Shown here: in pieces, positions 1-8,850 of the stretch
Layout: each line of letters opens with the position of its first letter
How positions within the stretch are numbered: the stretch's first letter is position 1
Origin: Lachnospiraceae bacterium
Lineage (GTDB): Bacteria > Bacillota > Clostridia > Lachnospirales > Lachnospiraceae
DNA: 64,000 nucleotides
Reading direction: 5' to 3'
Assembly (NCBI GenBank): GCA_017520425.1
Contig: JAFXFO010000011.1
Coordinates: forward strand, 1-64,000
Program-made: the position numbers and the translations under genes
The notes under the pieces: model-generated
Seen by the model: the letters and a program-made list of their open reading frames with translations, nothing else
The model's database searches: none
Told to the model about the DNA's origin: nothing

Positions 1-70
1 CACCTATAATGATGCTCTATTTGTCATGCAGTTTTCAATGTTCAAAGAACTCTGCAAGAGTTCTTTTATA
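1..70 (-). other. rRNA operon leader or 16S-23S spacer fragment
   Basis: Read on the minus strand, this stretch has a hairpin (AAGAACTC/GAGTTCTT, 45-52 with 58-65) followed by ATTGAAAACTGCAT (26-39). That box is very like the antitermination/processing sequence found before 23S, and sometimes 16S, in clostridial rRNA operons. The rRNA gene itself would lie left of the window. No 16S sequence is present to the right, so this may be an operon leader instead of a spacer. Confidence 0.4.
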
Positions 71-164
71 TCCTGAAATGCATTTCTGCAAATCATTCAT
101 AAAATTTTGTTTTTAGACTTGACTTTTAATAGTTAGTCTTTATATATATTTGCGCGTAGTAACG

Positions 165-291
165 AGCCATGCACAGATGAAACGAATTGACTGTCGGGAG
201 CTTGCTCACGGGCAGGCATATTCGCTTTCAGATGTATACGGCGAATGCCGCGACAACGAGCAAGCTTGCTTGCGAGTCTGTCGGCATGGCT
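165..291. repeat. Long imperfect inverted repeat
   Basis: The outer arms are AGCCATGC (165-172) and GCATGGCT (284-291). Further in, GAGCTTGCTC is mirrored by GAGCAAGC, and GGCATATTCGC by GGCGAATGCC, so the roughly 127-bp segment can fold into one rod-like structure. It lies between the left-edge rRNA-like sequence and the end of the first ankyrin gene. It codes for nothing plausible and may be an interspersed repeat of this genome. The rest of 1-363 shows only a TTGACT/TATATA promoter-like pair near 119-147. Confidence 0.4.
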
Positions 292-363
292 ACTCTCCAC
301 AAAACTGAAAGTTTCATGTTACCAATCAATACCCATACCATTCATCTATATTTCAGATTCCTA

Positions 364-1449
364 TTAAGCATACTTTCCTTCTACCATATCATGTAGATAT
401 CCCTCGGGATTTGCAATAAACTCTTCCCATGTACAAACAGGCTGAAATTGTTCATGCTCTACATCTATGAAACATACTTTTTTATCCTTAGGACTCCATA
501 CCAACAGCACATCACTATATTGGTCCAAATCCTCCATAATTGAAAGTACCTTCTTACGCCCCCATTTCATTTCTACAGTATCTGTATAGGAATATAACTT
601 CATCCATTTCAAACATCTTCCATTCGGGAACTCCAATAACAAAGGACCAGTCTTGAGATAATCACTTAAACTTTCAGGTAATTTGTAAGACTTCAGCTTT
701 TTCGTCTTTTCTAATTCACTATGTAAATCCTCAGGCTCCAACCGTTTCAAGAACTCTACCATTTCTGCATTTTTATTCTTTACTGCCAATGTATAAGGTC
801 TGTCACCATACTTATCCTCAATCAAAATATCTGCACCTTGCTCTGCCAGATATTGTACCATCTCCATATTATCATGTCTTGCTGCTTCTGTAATTGCTGT
901 AGATGCATATGGAAATACCATATTAGATTTATGGTAATTGATATCCACACCTTCAGACAATAAATACTGAACCATAGGTATATTTCCTTTTGAAGCAGCG
1001 CTTCGAAGCATATTTCCTCCATTCGCTAATGGAAGCTTTAATTTCTTAACAGCCTCTTGTATCTGCGAAAAATCGCACTTTTCTAACCACAAAAATAGTC
1101 TTTCTACTTCATCCTTGTTTTTATTGATACTTGCTCCGCATTCCACCAAATATGAAAATATGACACCACGTTGCCAAGTAAGCGGTACATAAAGCAGGCT
1201 TTCACCAGCGGGATTTAAGTCCAGCCCATATTCAACTAATATCTTCACAACATCCAGATTGTCATGTAAACACGCCAGATTGAGTAAATTGGTATTACCT
1301 TCATATTCTTTCCCCTCATACGTAGTAACAAACGATATCTCCTCCATTGGTGCCATACCAGCATCTAACAACTTCCGTATAGCTGTTACATTATTTTCTT
1401 TGATGTAATTTTCAATCTCAATTTTTCTTTCTGTCTTTGCGTCGTTCAT
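364..1449 (-). CDS. Ankyrin-repeat protein with C-terminal non-ankyrin domain
   Basis: This predicted cytoplasmic protein of about 361 residues has several ankyrin repeats, e.g. near residues 50-80 (NLLNLACLHDNLDVVKILVE) and about 145-235. They carry the usual hydrophobic helix pairs and the G-A/V-D-I turn. The last 100 residues are not ankyrin-like. There is no signal peptide or membrane segment. The ATG at 1449 follows GGAGGAAG; an in-frame ATG at 1467 is also possible. It is the last of three same-strand genes (Fic, ankyrin, ankyrin). Ankyrin repeats bind proteins, so a partner-binding or immunity-like role is possible, but the function is unknown. Confidence 0.85.
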   Translation of the reverse strand: MNDAKTERKIEIENYIKENNVTAIRKLLDAGMAPMEEISFVTTYEGKEYEGNTNLLNLACLHDNLDVVKILVEYGLDLNPAGESLLYVPLTWQRGVIFSYLVECGASINKNKDEVERLFLWLEKCDFSQIQEAVKKLKLPLANGGNMLRSAASKGNIPMVQYLLSEGVDINYHKSNMVFPYASTAITEAARHDNMEMVQYLAEQGADILIEDKYGDRPYTLAVKNKNAEMVEFLKRLEPEDLHSELEKTKKLKSYKLPESLSDYLKTGPLLLEFPNGRCLKWMKLYSYTDTVEMKWGRKKVLSIMEDLDQYSDVLLVWSPKDKKVCFIDVEHEQFQPVCTWEEFIANPEGYLHDMVEGKYA

Positions 1450-1644
1450 TCCGAATTCTTCCTCCATTAACTCCAAATGTTAACATGCCCTCAAACTCAT
1501 CAAAATTCATGCGTGCTTTCAGACTCTCCAGAAGCCTGAAAGTTGTCTTACTATCCAACTTTACCTTCCAATGTTATATTGACTGCCAATCCATTAAAAG
1601 TTCAATAATTGTATAGTTCTAATCAATTCAACAATAGTCCGCTA

Positions 1645-2610
1645 TTATTTTTTTGAATAATTTTTCAAAAACTCCACCACTTCAATATTACCATCACGTT
1701 CCGCACACTCCAGTGCAGTCTGTCCAAAACTATTCTTAAGTTCGATATCTACTCCATTATCCAACAAGAATTTAAGCCCCACCATATTTTCCCCTCGTGC
1801 ACAACTATGCAACAATGGTTGTTTCTGTCCTTCACAACAAAAATCAAGCCCAAGACTCTTCAAAAGCTCATATATCCGTATATCTCTTGAAACTCCAGCA
1901 CAATAAAAGTCCTTGACCTCCTTATCAAACTGCTCGCGATAATTGTCAAAAATATACTTAACAATATCATACGAAAATCTAAATGCTGTCATTAAAGGGG
2001 TTTGCTCGCCCGATATGCTTTTTGATAAGTCCGCACCTTTTTCCACAAGTGCTTTAAAAGACTCCAAATCATTATTTTTTGCACAGATTATTAGAGGAGT
2101 ACCTTCTAACTTCAGCACCTTATTTAACTGTGAAGCATTAAGTTTAGGACTTTCCAAAAACTCATGTATCTTTTCTTTATCTCCTGTATAACATGCCCAT
2201 ACAAGAGTATTTTTTACTTTTTCAGCTTTTATTGCATCGGCAAGCCATTTCTTCTGAAATTCATTAGCTGGTTCGAATCCATACTCTTGATAGATAGCAA
2301 GTTCTACAGCTCCGGAAAAAATTGTTTCAGGAACAAAATGCGAAATATAACGCTTTTCAATATACTCTCCCTTTGAAAATCTATATAGATGTATACCACT
2401 TTCGAAATACTCAAATCCCCCCCACACAAGCTCATTATAGTCAGGATGAGCAGTAAGAGCTTCATTATCACTTTTTGTAATATTTCCTTCTATCCGATAT
2501 AGACCTTGTGAACAACTCTGTCCAATTTTTTTCACAACAAGAATTGAATCCTCCATACCAATGACCTCATGTGCCATATCCATAAATCGTTCTATATACT
2601 GCATATTCAT
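1645..2610 (-). CDS. Ankyrin-repeat protein
   Basis: The 321-residue protein has an N-terminal domain of about 140 residues that I do not recognise. Ankyrin repeats follow at roughly 165-200 and 265-318 (for example GTPLIICAKNNDLESFKALV, and a last repeat ending VVEFLKN). No signal peptide is visible. The ATG at 2610 follows AAAGGTGGA. It lies 103 bp downstream of the Fic gene and 195 bp upstream of the other ankyrin gene on the same strand. The two ankyrin proteins differ in their non-ankyrin domains, so they are not simple duplicates. Function unknown. Confidence 0.85.
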   Translation of the reverse strand: MNMQYIERFMDMAHEVIGMEDSILVVKKIGQSCSQGLYRIEGNITKSDNEALTAHPDYNELVWGGFEYFESGIHLYRFSKGEYIEKRYISHFVPETIFSGAVELAIYQEYGFEPANEFQKKWLADAIKAEKVKNTLVWACYTGDKEKIHEFLESPKLNASQLNKVLKLEGTPLIICAKNNDLESFKALVEKGADLSKSISGEQTPLMTAFRFSYDIVKYIFDNYREQFDKEVKDFYCAGVSRDIRIYELLKSLGLDFCCEGQKQPLLHSCARGENMVGLKFLLDNGVDIELKNSFGQTALECAERDGNIEVVEFLKNYSKK

Positions 2611-2713
2611 TCCACCTTTCGGATTTATATCAAATTTTAAGTAGATTTACTCTCCACCAACTTCAAATTCTCTTTTCTGTTCTGCCTTGCACCATTCGTA
2701 ATTCTCCCTCTCA

Positions 2714-3706
2714 TTAACATCTAACATATCTTTGATTTTTACTATTTGGCTTATCAGGTATCGTCATTCTTACAAGATTAAGTTCCAATGCCGGATTCAT
2801 ATAGTTTTTCCGAAATGTTTCTTTTGACCTTAATCCTAACATTCCCATAATAGTAGTCGCTGTATAAGGCACATCGTATTCCATGACATCTAGCATTCTT
2901 TTTAAATACTCTGTCATTTGTTCGCCACTTTCTGATATCTGTACCAATACTTCATCTAAGATTTTATCTATCTGCATAAGCATGAACTCTATAAACGTAG
3001 TAGACTCTCCCTCTACATGACATTTCGCAATTGCTTCATAATAGTCATCTTGAAACTTTTCAATCTGACTTTCTATCGGTATAAATTCAAAGATTGGTTT
3101 CCATTGAGATAAAATTGCGGTATGCCATAGCCTTGCCATTCTTCCGTTACCGTCCGAGAAAGGATGAATAAACACAAATTCATAATGAAAAACACTACTT
3201 AAGATGAGAGGATGTATACTGGTTCTTTCCTTTTTCATCCAGGAAAAAAGTTCTTCCATCTGACCCGGAACAAATCTTGCAGGAGGACACATAAAAATAC
3301 ATACATCTCCGTTAAAAACACCTTCCTCCCCTTTTCTAAAATCTCCGGACTCCTCGACAATATACTTCGTCATAATACCATGAAATTCTTTAAGCTTCTT
3401 TATGCTGTATGGATTAATATTGTTAAGCTTTTCATAAGCAACATAGGCATTTTTAACCTCTTGTATTTCCTTTTGTTCTCCAAGAACTAACTTTCCATTT
3501 ATTACATCTCTAACTTGACCAAGAGATAACGAATTTGCTTCAATCTTTAATGATGAATGTATAGATTTAATTCTATTATTTCTTCTAAGATGAGGCTTTG
3601 TCTCAAGATTGTTTGCTACAGATATCTTACCAATCTTTTCAGAAATAGAAGATACATAAGCTAATATCTCATTTGTTATATGAAATGGTGGTTTATATCC
3701 GCTCAT
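2714..3706 (-). CDS. Fic family protein (probable AMPylase)
   Basis: Fic enzymes transfer AMP, or another nucleotide part, to hydroxyl side chains of target proteins. The core motif HPFSDGNGR is intact at residues 181-189, with the catalytic His first. An inhibitory-helix-like SSLKIEAN at 51-58 keeps the Glu that blocks ATP in self-inhibited Fic proteins. The C-terminal 70 residues look like a winged helix, as in many 330-380 residue bacterial Fic proteins. Length 330 is normal. Two ankyrin-repeat proteins follow on the same strand. The target is unknown, and this could be a free-standing regulator or a toxin-like enzyme. Confidence 0.9.
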   Translation of the reverse strand: MSGYKPPFHITNEILAYVSSISEKIGKISVANNLETKPHLRRNNRIKSIHSSLKIEANSLSLGQVRDVINGKLVLGEQKEIQEVKNAYVAYEKLNNINPYSIKKLKEFHGIMTKYIVEESGDFRKGEEGVFNGDVCIFMCPPARFVPGQMEELFSWMKKERTSIHPLILSSVFHYEFVFIHPFSDGNGRMARLWHTAILSQWKPIFEFIPIESQIEKFQDDYYEAIAKCHVEGESTTFIEFMLMQIDKILDEVLVQISESGEQMTEYLKRMLDVMEYDVPYTATTIMGMLGLRSKETFRKNYMNPALELNLVRMTIPDKPNSKNQRYVRC

Positions 3707-3826
3707 TTTTCGCCTCCGACTTGCTTATTATCTTGCTTATTATCTTGTTCTATTATATAAGTTAAAGAAGAAAAACGCAATCAAATTCTTTTTTCCACCT
3801 CATCCTTTTCTAACATAGGATAAGAG

Positions 3827-3955
3827 TCACTTGCCACATAGCTTCTCGGCCTTCTTTATACGTTCAAGTAAATTAACACATTCATCATTCGTTCTCTTAG
3901 CCAACTCCCTGGCTATAAATTCTGTGTTACCGGTTGCTGAAAAATATAATACCAT
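3827..3955 (-). pseudogene. Flavodoxin N-terminal fragment
   Basis: A 42-codon reading frame (ATG at 3955, TGA at 3827) begins MVLYFSATGNTEFIARELAK. This is the FMN-phosphate-binding start of flavodoxin or EFR1-type proteins (S-x-T-G-N-T). Normal members have at least 140 residues, so only the N-terminus survives. No continuation is seen downstream before the Fic gene. It lies just after an orphan T-box-like leader, so the two may be remnants of an old rearrangement. Confidence 0.6.
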
Positions 3956-4009
3956 GTAAACTCTTCTAAATGTTCTCTCTATTCTGTCATGCTACCGGCT
4001 TCCTGTGAA

Positions 4010-4232
4010 CGCACGAAGGGTGGTACGTCAAGCACCCCTCCAAAGGGGCCAAACTCGGCGGTACCACCCTAATATTCACTCATCCTACCGTTAACGCCGG
4101 TGCTACGCTGTACTTTCATACAGGGCTCCAAGGTAGGTTCCAAATCTTCCGCATAGAAACTCTCACCACACGTTTCCTCTCTGGGATGCATCCAATCTGT
4201 ACTGGTCCTCTTCCTAGCCACATCCTATATAT
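4010..4232 (-). promoter_or_regulatory. T-box leader (apparently orphan)
   Basis: The minus strand contains the T-box core AGGGTGGTACCGC (4058-4070), the tRNA-acceptor-binding bulge. It is preceded by stem-I-like sequence with AGAGAGG and GTGAGAG, and by a specifier region reading TTTGGAACC, so UGG (Trp) or UUG (Leu). GGGTGGTAC can pair with GTACCACCC (4018-4026), but no U-tract follows. No tRNA synthetase or amino-acid gene is downstream, only a flavodoxin fragment, so it is probably a relic or has lost its gene. Confidence 0.7.
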
Positions 4233-4236
4233 GCTT

Positions 4237-4265
4237 ACTATATGCAAAGGAAAAGGTTTTGTCAA
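4237..4265 (-). promoter_or_regulatory. Promoter of the orphan T-box leader
   Basis: On the minus strand TTGACA (4265-4260) is followed by a 17-bp spacer and TATAGT (4242-4237), a strong housekeeping sigma promoter placed correctly to start the T-box leader just downstream. Confidence 0.65.
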
Positions 4266-4322
4266 GTGCTAGTTGCTGCGCGGGATGAGACGAGCCGTTT
4301 TTATACTTTACCTGAGTATGTA

Positions 4323-5111
4323 TCATCTCACACCCTCCACAAATCCACGATACCCGCTACTCTGCCTTCGTTCCGCATATTCCTCACAAAGGTAGGTTTC
4401 CTGATAGATGTCAAAATCCTTATCCTCAAGATATTCAAAATACTCATCCTTGCTATTTACCTTTAAGCAAGCTTCTTTGTGTCTGCGGTAACAAAGCATA
4501 TTCCCGAAATCATCATTTCCATAAGGGGAATACTCCGAATACTGGCAGGTAAAGCAACATTTCAGATAATATTTCTCCTGCATCTGTCTGCTGATATCCA
4601 ATAAGGCCGACTCAAAATACAAAGTTTTCCTACTACTGCTGTACAACTCATCTTCCACCAATAAGACAAACTCTTCTACCTCGCAATTGTCCGGATAAAT
4701 TCGCTCACCATCACATAGATAACAAATACCTCGCTTTGTTTTTTCATCATCACGCTTTTCATACGAAAAAGCCAGTTTCAATTCACCGGGCACTTCCTGA
4801 TAATCACTCTTTCGAATTAACTTTATGGGCATTCTTAAATCCAAACCATAACCCTGTAATGCATAAAAATAGGGAAAGGTATCCTGCGCCAGTTCATTGT
4901 ATCCCCCATGCTTCAGAATCCGAAACTTTTCCCTCGCTTCCTCATATTGTTCCGGATTCGCCAATTCGAAATCTCCCAAGCTCGTTCCCCGAAAGGTCAC
5001 TCCATCCAAGGTAAAGGAAAGAGGATTTGTTTTATATTCCCCCTGTGTATTCTCAATTACAATATCCACATCATGATGCTCGTCTTTGTAATGCGCCTTA
5101 TAATATTCCAT
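4323..5111 (-). CDS. DUF6304-like hypothetical protein
   Basis: This 262-residue soluble protein begins MEYYKAHYKDEHHDVDIVIE and resembles the DUF6304 family of unknown function. Its C-terminal half has a Cys cluster (CCFTCQYSEYSP, then MLCYRRHKEAC) that could bind a metal. The ATG at 5111 follows GGGGGAAGTT. It lies 21 bp downstream of the epimerase gene on the same strand and is probably co-transcribed. The family call is from memory and is only moderately sure. Confidence 0.7.
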   Translation of the reverse strand: MEYYKAHYKDEHHDVDIVIENTQGEYKTNPLSFTLDGVTFRGTSLGDFELANPEQYEEAREKFRILKHGGYNELAQDTFPYFYALQGYGLDLRMPIKLIRKSDYQEVPGELKLAFSYEKRDDEKTKRGICYLCDGERIYPDNCEVEEFVLLVEDELYSSSRKTLYFESALLDISRQMQEKYYLKCCFTCQYSEYSPYGNDDFGNMLCYRRHKEACLKVNSKDEYFEYLEDKDFDIYQETYLCEEYAERRQSSGYRGFVEGVR

Positions 5112-5132
5112 AACTTCCCCCTACAACTTCTC

Positions 5133-6014
5133 TTACATCACCCTTATCACATTACCGCCTGTCCATGTTTCTCCGCTTTCCACCACATTGGTGTAAGGTC
5201 GCTCCGAAATCTCACCCTCAAAGCCTTCATAGTCACAGATACCATACCAGGGCTCCAGACATACATAACCCGCATCATTATTGGGCACGGACCAGACACC
5301 CCACACCGGTGCGTCGCACTCCACGCGCACATATTCCCGCCCGTTCTCGTCACAAAGGCCTGCTGCTGTCACACCTTCCCCATCAAATACCAGCGCATCC
5401 GCTTCAAAGGTATGTTCGTCGATGGTAATCATACCATCCTCCACATCCAGGGTCAGCAGTTCATCCGTAAGTAGTCCCTTTTCATTAATACGCAGAGAGA
5501 AAATCAGGGTCTTATGCTCCGCTCCGTAAAGCTTCACCTTCTGACCGATTCTGCCGGCACCGCTTAACGGACAGGCAAAAGCCGCATGGCCGCCGATGGA
5601 GAAATACATGGTATTCTCACCGGTATTCTTTACATACCAGTTTTCCTGCACGCTGTCCTCGCCTAATACATACTCGATATCCAGCACAAAATGGAAAGGG
5701 TATTTTTCGAAAGTTTCCGAACTGTCCGTGGTTCGGAATACAATTCTATCCGCCTCCTGTGCCACTATCTTATAGTCCACTCTCTGACCAAAGCCATGCT
5801 TGTCCGCAGGATACACCTTGCCTTCATAGGTGTACTCTTCCTGCACCAGCTTCCCGATGAAAGGGAAAAGAAAAGGAGCGGTCTTGCCCCAGTAAGCCGG
5901 GTCTGCTCCCCACATATATTCCTGTCCCGTGGCCTTTTTTACCAAAGACTTTATCTCCGCACCAAAGCTTTCAAATTCTACTTTTATGGATTCATTTTCT
6001 AAAATATAACGCAT
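5133..6014 (-). CDS. Aldose 1-epimerase family protein
   Basis: Aldose 1-epimerases (GalM-like mutarotases) interconvert anomers of sugars in the cytoplasm. The 293-residue product begins MRYILENESIKVEFESFGAE and has WGADPAYWGKTAPFLFPFIG, typical of the YeaD/LacX branch, with a later GGHAAFACPL holding the expected active-site His. An earlier in-frame ATG at 6047 adds 11 residues unlike the family, so 6014 was chosen. It is followed at 21 bp by the DUF6304-like gene. The sugar substrate cannot be read from the sequence. Confidence 0.88.
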   Translation of the reverse strand: MRYILENESIKVEFESFGAEIKSLVKKATGQEYMWGADPAYWGKTAPFLFPFIGKLVQEEYTYEGKVYPADKHGFGQRVDYKIVAQEADRIVFRTTDSSETFEKYPFHFVLDIEYVLGEDSVQENWYVKNTGENTMYFSIGGHAAFACPLSGAGRIGQKVKLYGAEHKTLIFSLRINEKGLLTDELLTLDVEDGMITIDEHTFEADALVFDGEGVTAAGLCDENGREYVRVECDAPVWGVWSVPNNDAGYVCLEPWYGICDYEGFEGEISERPYTNVVESGETWTGGNVIRVM

Positions 6015-6173
6015 ACATATTCCTTTCCGCACCGAAATAGGGTGCATCCCAATACATTCTTTTCTGCTTTTCAGAATACCATATTTTCCTCTGTCTTACA
6101 AGAAATCTTATTGCCTGCAACACATAGAACATGATACACTGTTATACAAAAGAAACCCGCAAAGGAGACTCTT

Positions 6174-6473
6174 ATGTTCACACCGGATACCTTACAGGAA
6201 ACCATAGACCGAATCACCAAGATGGAGTTTTATTTTGATACCATACAGAAGGCCTTGGAAATCAACCCTGATTTCATAATAAAAGAAGCCCCGGCGGGCA
6301 TTATGCTGCAGGAGCTGATAGAATACTACGAAAATGGTCAGTGGCTGGCAGACTATGAAGCCGACGAAGCCGGCTTGCTGCCTTCGGACCTAAAACGTGG
6401 TGTATTGTCTGAGGACGGCGTATACAATCTGCTATTCGAACTTTCTGAGGCTACAGAGGAAACAGTTGAATAA
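6174..6473 (+). CDS. DUF4298 domain protein
   Basis: This small 99-residue acidic protein contains WLADYEADEAGLLPSDLKRG followed by VLSEDGVYNLL, the hallmark of the DUF4298 family in Firmicutes. The function of that family is unknown. The ATG follows AAAGGAGAC. It stands alone on the plus strand between two minus-strand operons and ends just before a strong bidirectional terminator. Confidence 0.85.
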   Translation: MFTPDTLQETIDRITKMEFYFDTIQKALEINPDFIIKEAPAGIMLQELIEYYENGQWLADYEADEAGLLPSDLKRGVLSEDGVYNLLFELSEATEETVE

Positions 6474-6484
6474 ACTAATACATA

Positions 6485-6517
6485 AAAAGGAGCGTACCAC
6501 CCGGATACGCTCCTTTT
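6485..6517. terminator. Bidirectional terminator between convergent genes
   Basis: AAAAGGAGCGT (6485-6495) and ACGCTCCTTTT (6507-6517) form a stem with A and T runs on both sides. It can serve both the DUF4298 gene and the oppositely oriented oxidoreductase gene. Confidence 0.8.
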
Positions 6518-6531
6518 ATACTCTATCAATC

Positions 6532-7503
6532 TTACTCCTCGCAAGGATACTTCATTCCCCACTGCTTACGGATTTCATCTAAAAGCTCCATAAGCTTCAG
6601 GGTCTCACTGTGAGGCATCTCTTCGCACTCTAACTTCCCTGCCTTCAAAGCCTCCATACAAGCCTTCACTTCATACTCATAACCGGTAATCTGCTTGGGA
6701 ATCTCCAAATTCCGAATCACCTGTCTGTCCCGATTGAACACCAGGATTTCCTCCGGATTGATGGCTCCCTTTACGGCTATGTAACCTTCCCTACCGTAAA
6801 TCACGCCGCCACCCATCATCTGGGCACGCATATCGCTATGCAGAAGTGCCAGCACATTGTTTTCGAAGGTCAGTGTCACACTGTTGGTCATATCCACTCC
6901 CGCCTCAGTCTGTATGGATACTGCGGATACATTCTTTACCTCCCCTTTCACATACATGAGGGCGAAGTTAATGGGATATACTCCCAAGTCCAAAAGGGCA
7001 CCGCCTGCCAATTCCGGCTTTACCAAACGCTCCCTGTTTTCCAAAGCAGCACCGAAATTGGACATAACAGATGTCACTTCCCCGATGATACCACTGTCAA
7101 TCAAATCCACAATCATCTTACGGGAAGGCATATAACGGGTCCAGAAGGCCTCTGCTAAAAATACCTTCTTTTCACGTGCCAGCTCTACCAATTCCCTTGC
7201 CTGCTTTGCATTGACCGTAAAGGCTTTTTCCACCAATACGGGCTTGCCATGCTCCAGACACAGCTTGGCACATTCATAATGATGAGAGTGGGGTGTAGCC
7301 ACATAGATTAACTCCACCTCTTCATCCTTCACCAGCTCCTCATAGGAGCCGTAAGCCTTTTGAAAGCCATATTTCTCTGCAAAAGCCTTGGCCTTTTCTT
7401 CACTTCTGGAAGCCACTGCGTAGCTTTCCACCTCCGGCATTTCTGCGATGGTTCTTGCCATCACATCTGCAATCCATCCGGTTGCCATAATCCCCATTTT
7501 CAT
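6532..7503 (-). CDS. Gfo/Idh/MocA family oxidoreductase
   Basis: Cytoplasmic NAD(P)-dependent sugar or cyclitol dehydrogenase family, 323 residues. The Rossmann start GIMATGWIADVMART lies near residues 4-18. The family EKP-like motif appears as KPVLVEKAFTVNAKQA (around residue 90), with catalytic-region GGALLDLGVYPINFALMY near 165-185. The ATG at 7503 follows AGGGGAAAAC. It lies 24 bp after the xylanase gene, so a role in using xylan-derived or other sugars is plausible. The substrate is unknown. Confidence 0.9.
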   Translation of the reverse strand: MKMGIMATGWIADVMARTIAEMPEVESYAVASRSEEKAKAFAEKYGFQKAYGSYEELVKDEEVELIYVATPHSHHYECAKLCLEHGKPVLVEKAFTVNAKQARELVELAREKKVFLAEAFWTRYMPSRKMIVDLIDSGIIGEVTSVMSNFGAALENRERLVKPELAGGALLDLGVYPINFALMYVKGEVKNVSAVSIQTEAGVDMTNSVTLTFENNVLALLHSDMRAQMMGGGVIYGREGYIAVKGAINPEEILVFNRDRQVIRNLEIPKQITGYEYEVKACMEALKAGKLECEEMPHSETLKLMELLDEIRKQWGMKYPCEE

Positions 7504-7527
7504 AGTTTTCCCCTAACCTTTCTTCTG

Positions 7528-8802
7528 TTACTTTGCTTTCTTGCTTTTCAACATTTCATACACATCACTGAAAACCTTCTTCACCTGGTAATCCGATGTA
7601 AATAATCCGCAATACGGACTGTTCAGCTTATAGGTATAGTGGTCTCTGGGCAAATCCACCAAATCCGTCAGTCCCCAGATAGCGATACAGGTAAGAGGTT
7701 TTTCCTCCCCGCTGTTGAGATCCACCAGCGTGCTTATCAGCTCTGTATAAAACTCCTCATGCTTACGAATCTCCTGCTTATCGCTGCTGTAATTACGTAC
7801 TGCCATTTCCGTAATCTGTACTTCCACACCCAAATCCGCATATCTCAAAACCGCTTCCTTTATCATGGGAATCAGTTCCGGATCCAGGCATCCCTGCTGT
7901 GTACCGTAACCACCGATATATCCCTGCATGCCCACGCCGTCACACAGTTTTCTGGGCTGACCATCTTCGTCTGTTGCATAATTATTGATACTATCTACCA
8001 GCCTGCAGATAGCCTCCCGCTTTTCCGGATAAAAAGCATTGTAATCGTTATAAAACAGCTTAATATCCACTTCCGGATTCTTGGCCTGCAGGGCTTCTAC
8101 CGCATTCCCGGCATAGAGAAAAGCCAGCTCCACATAGTCATCACCTACGTACTGATAAAACAGATTTTCTCCGCCTTCCCGATACACCCTTATATGCCTT
8201 TCATCTGCCGGATTATAGTCCCCCTCAGCATCCCCGATTGCCTCGTTTACCACATCCCAGCAGTATACCTCTCCCGGATATTTTTCTTCAAAATAGGTGA
8301 CCACCTGGGTGATATAGGATTCCAGCCGCTTCAGCATGGTATCCCGATCCACAAAGCCTCCATTAGTCTGATAGCCGTCCCTGAAAAACCAGTCCGTCAT
8401 ATAGGCATCCCATACCAGCACATGTCCACGCACCTTAGCTCCATTGGAGATGGCTGCCTGCATAATAACATCCGCCAAGCTAAAATCCATCACCGGCATA
8501 CCGTCCGCAGCATTCATGGACGCCTGCTGGTCTAACAAACTGTAAGCTTTCATTTCGTTATTGGCGGTAACGGAGTTAAAATGCTGTGCAATCAGCTCCT
8601 GCATTCTGCTGCTTACGGCGGTATCAGGATTCAAACTGGTTCCGAATCGGATACCGTACTCCCCTAAAAGCTCTGCCATGGATTCATAATCCTTAAAATC
8701 TCTGGAATGTGTTCCGTCCGCATAAATGTCCGCCGTACTTTCACAAGCCGTCAGACTGAGACACAAACAAATACAACAAATATATACCAATATTCTTCTC
8801 AT
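7528..8802 (-). CDS. GH10 endo-1,4-beta-xylanase lipoprotein
   Basis: GH10 enzymes cleave internal beta-1,4 xylosidic bonds of xylan. The 424-residue product starts MRRILVYICCICLCLSLTAC, a lipoprotein signal with lipobox LTAC. The catalytic domain shows RGHVLVWDAY, the acid/base region WDVVNEAIGD and the nucleophile region VQITEMAVR, so both catalytic Glu residues are present. ATG 8802 follows GAGGG at good spacing, whereas longer in-frame starts would bury the signal peptide. It sits between the ABC exporter genes and the oxidoreductase. It probably acts on the outer face of the membrane. Confidence 0.9.
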   Translation of the reverse strand: MRRILVYICCICLCLSLTACESTADIYADGTHSRDFKDYESMAELLGEYGIRFGTSLNPDTAVSSRMQELIAQHFNSVTANNEMKAYSLLDQQASMNAADGMPVMDFSLADVIMQAAISNGAKVRGHVLVWDAYMTDWFFRDGYQTNGGFVDRDTMLKRLESYITQVVTYFEEKYPGEVYCWDVVNEAIGDAEGDYNPADERHIRVYREGGENLFYQYVGDDYVELAFLYAGNAVEALQAKNPEVDIKLFYNDYNAFYPEKREAICRLVDSINNYATDEDGQPRKLCDGVGMQGYIGGYGTQQGCLDPELIPMIKEAVLRYADLGVEVQITEMAVRNYSSDKQEIRKHEEFYTELISTLVDLNSGEEKPLTCIAIWGLTDLVDLPRDHYTYKLNSPYCGLFTSDYQVKKVFSDVYEMLKSKKAK

Positions 8803-8850
8803 AAAAACCCTCATTCCCTTCCGGGCAAATGTCGGTTCCAAGCCGGCCCT

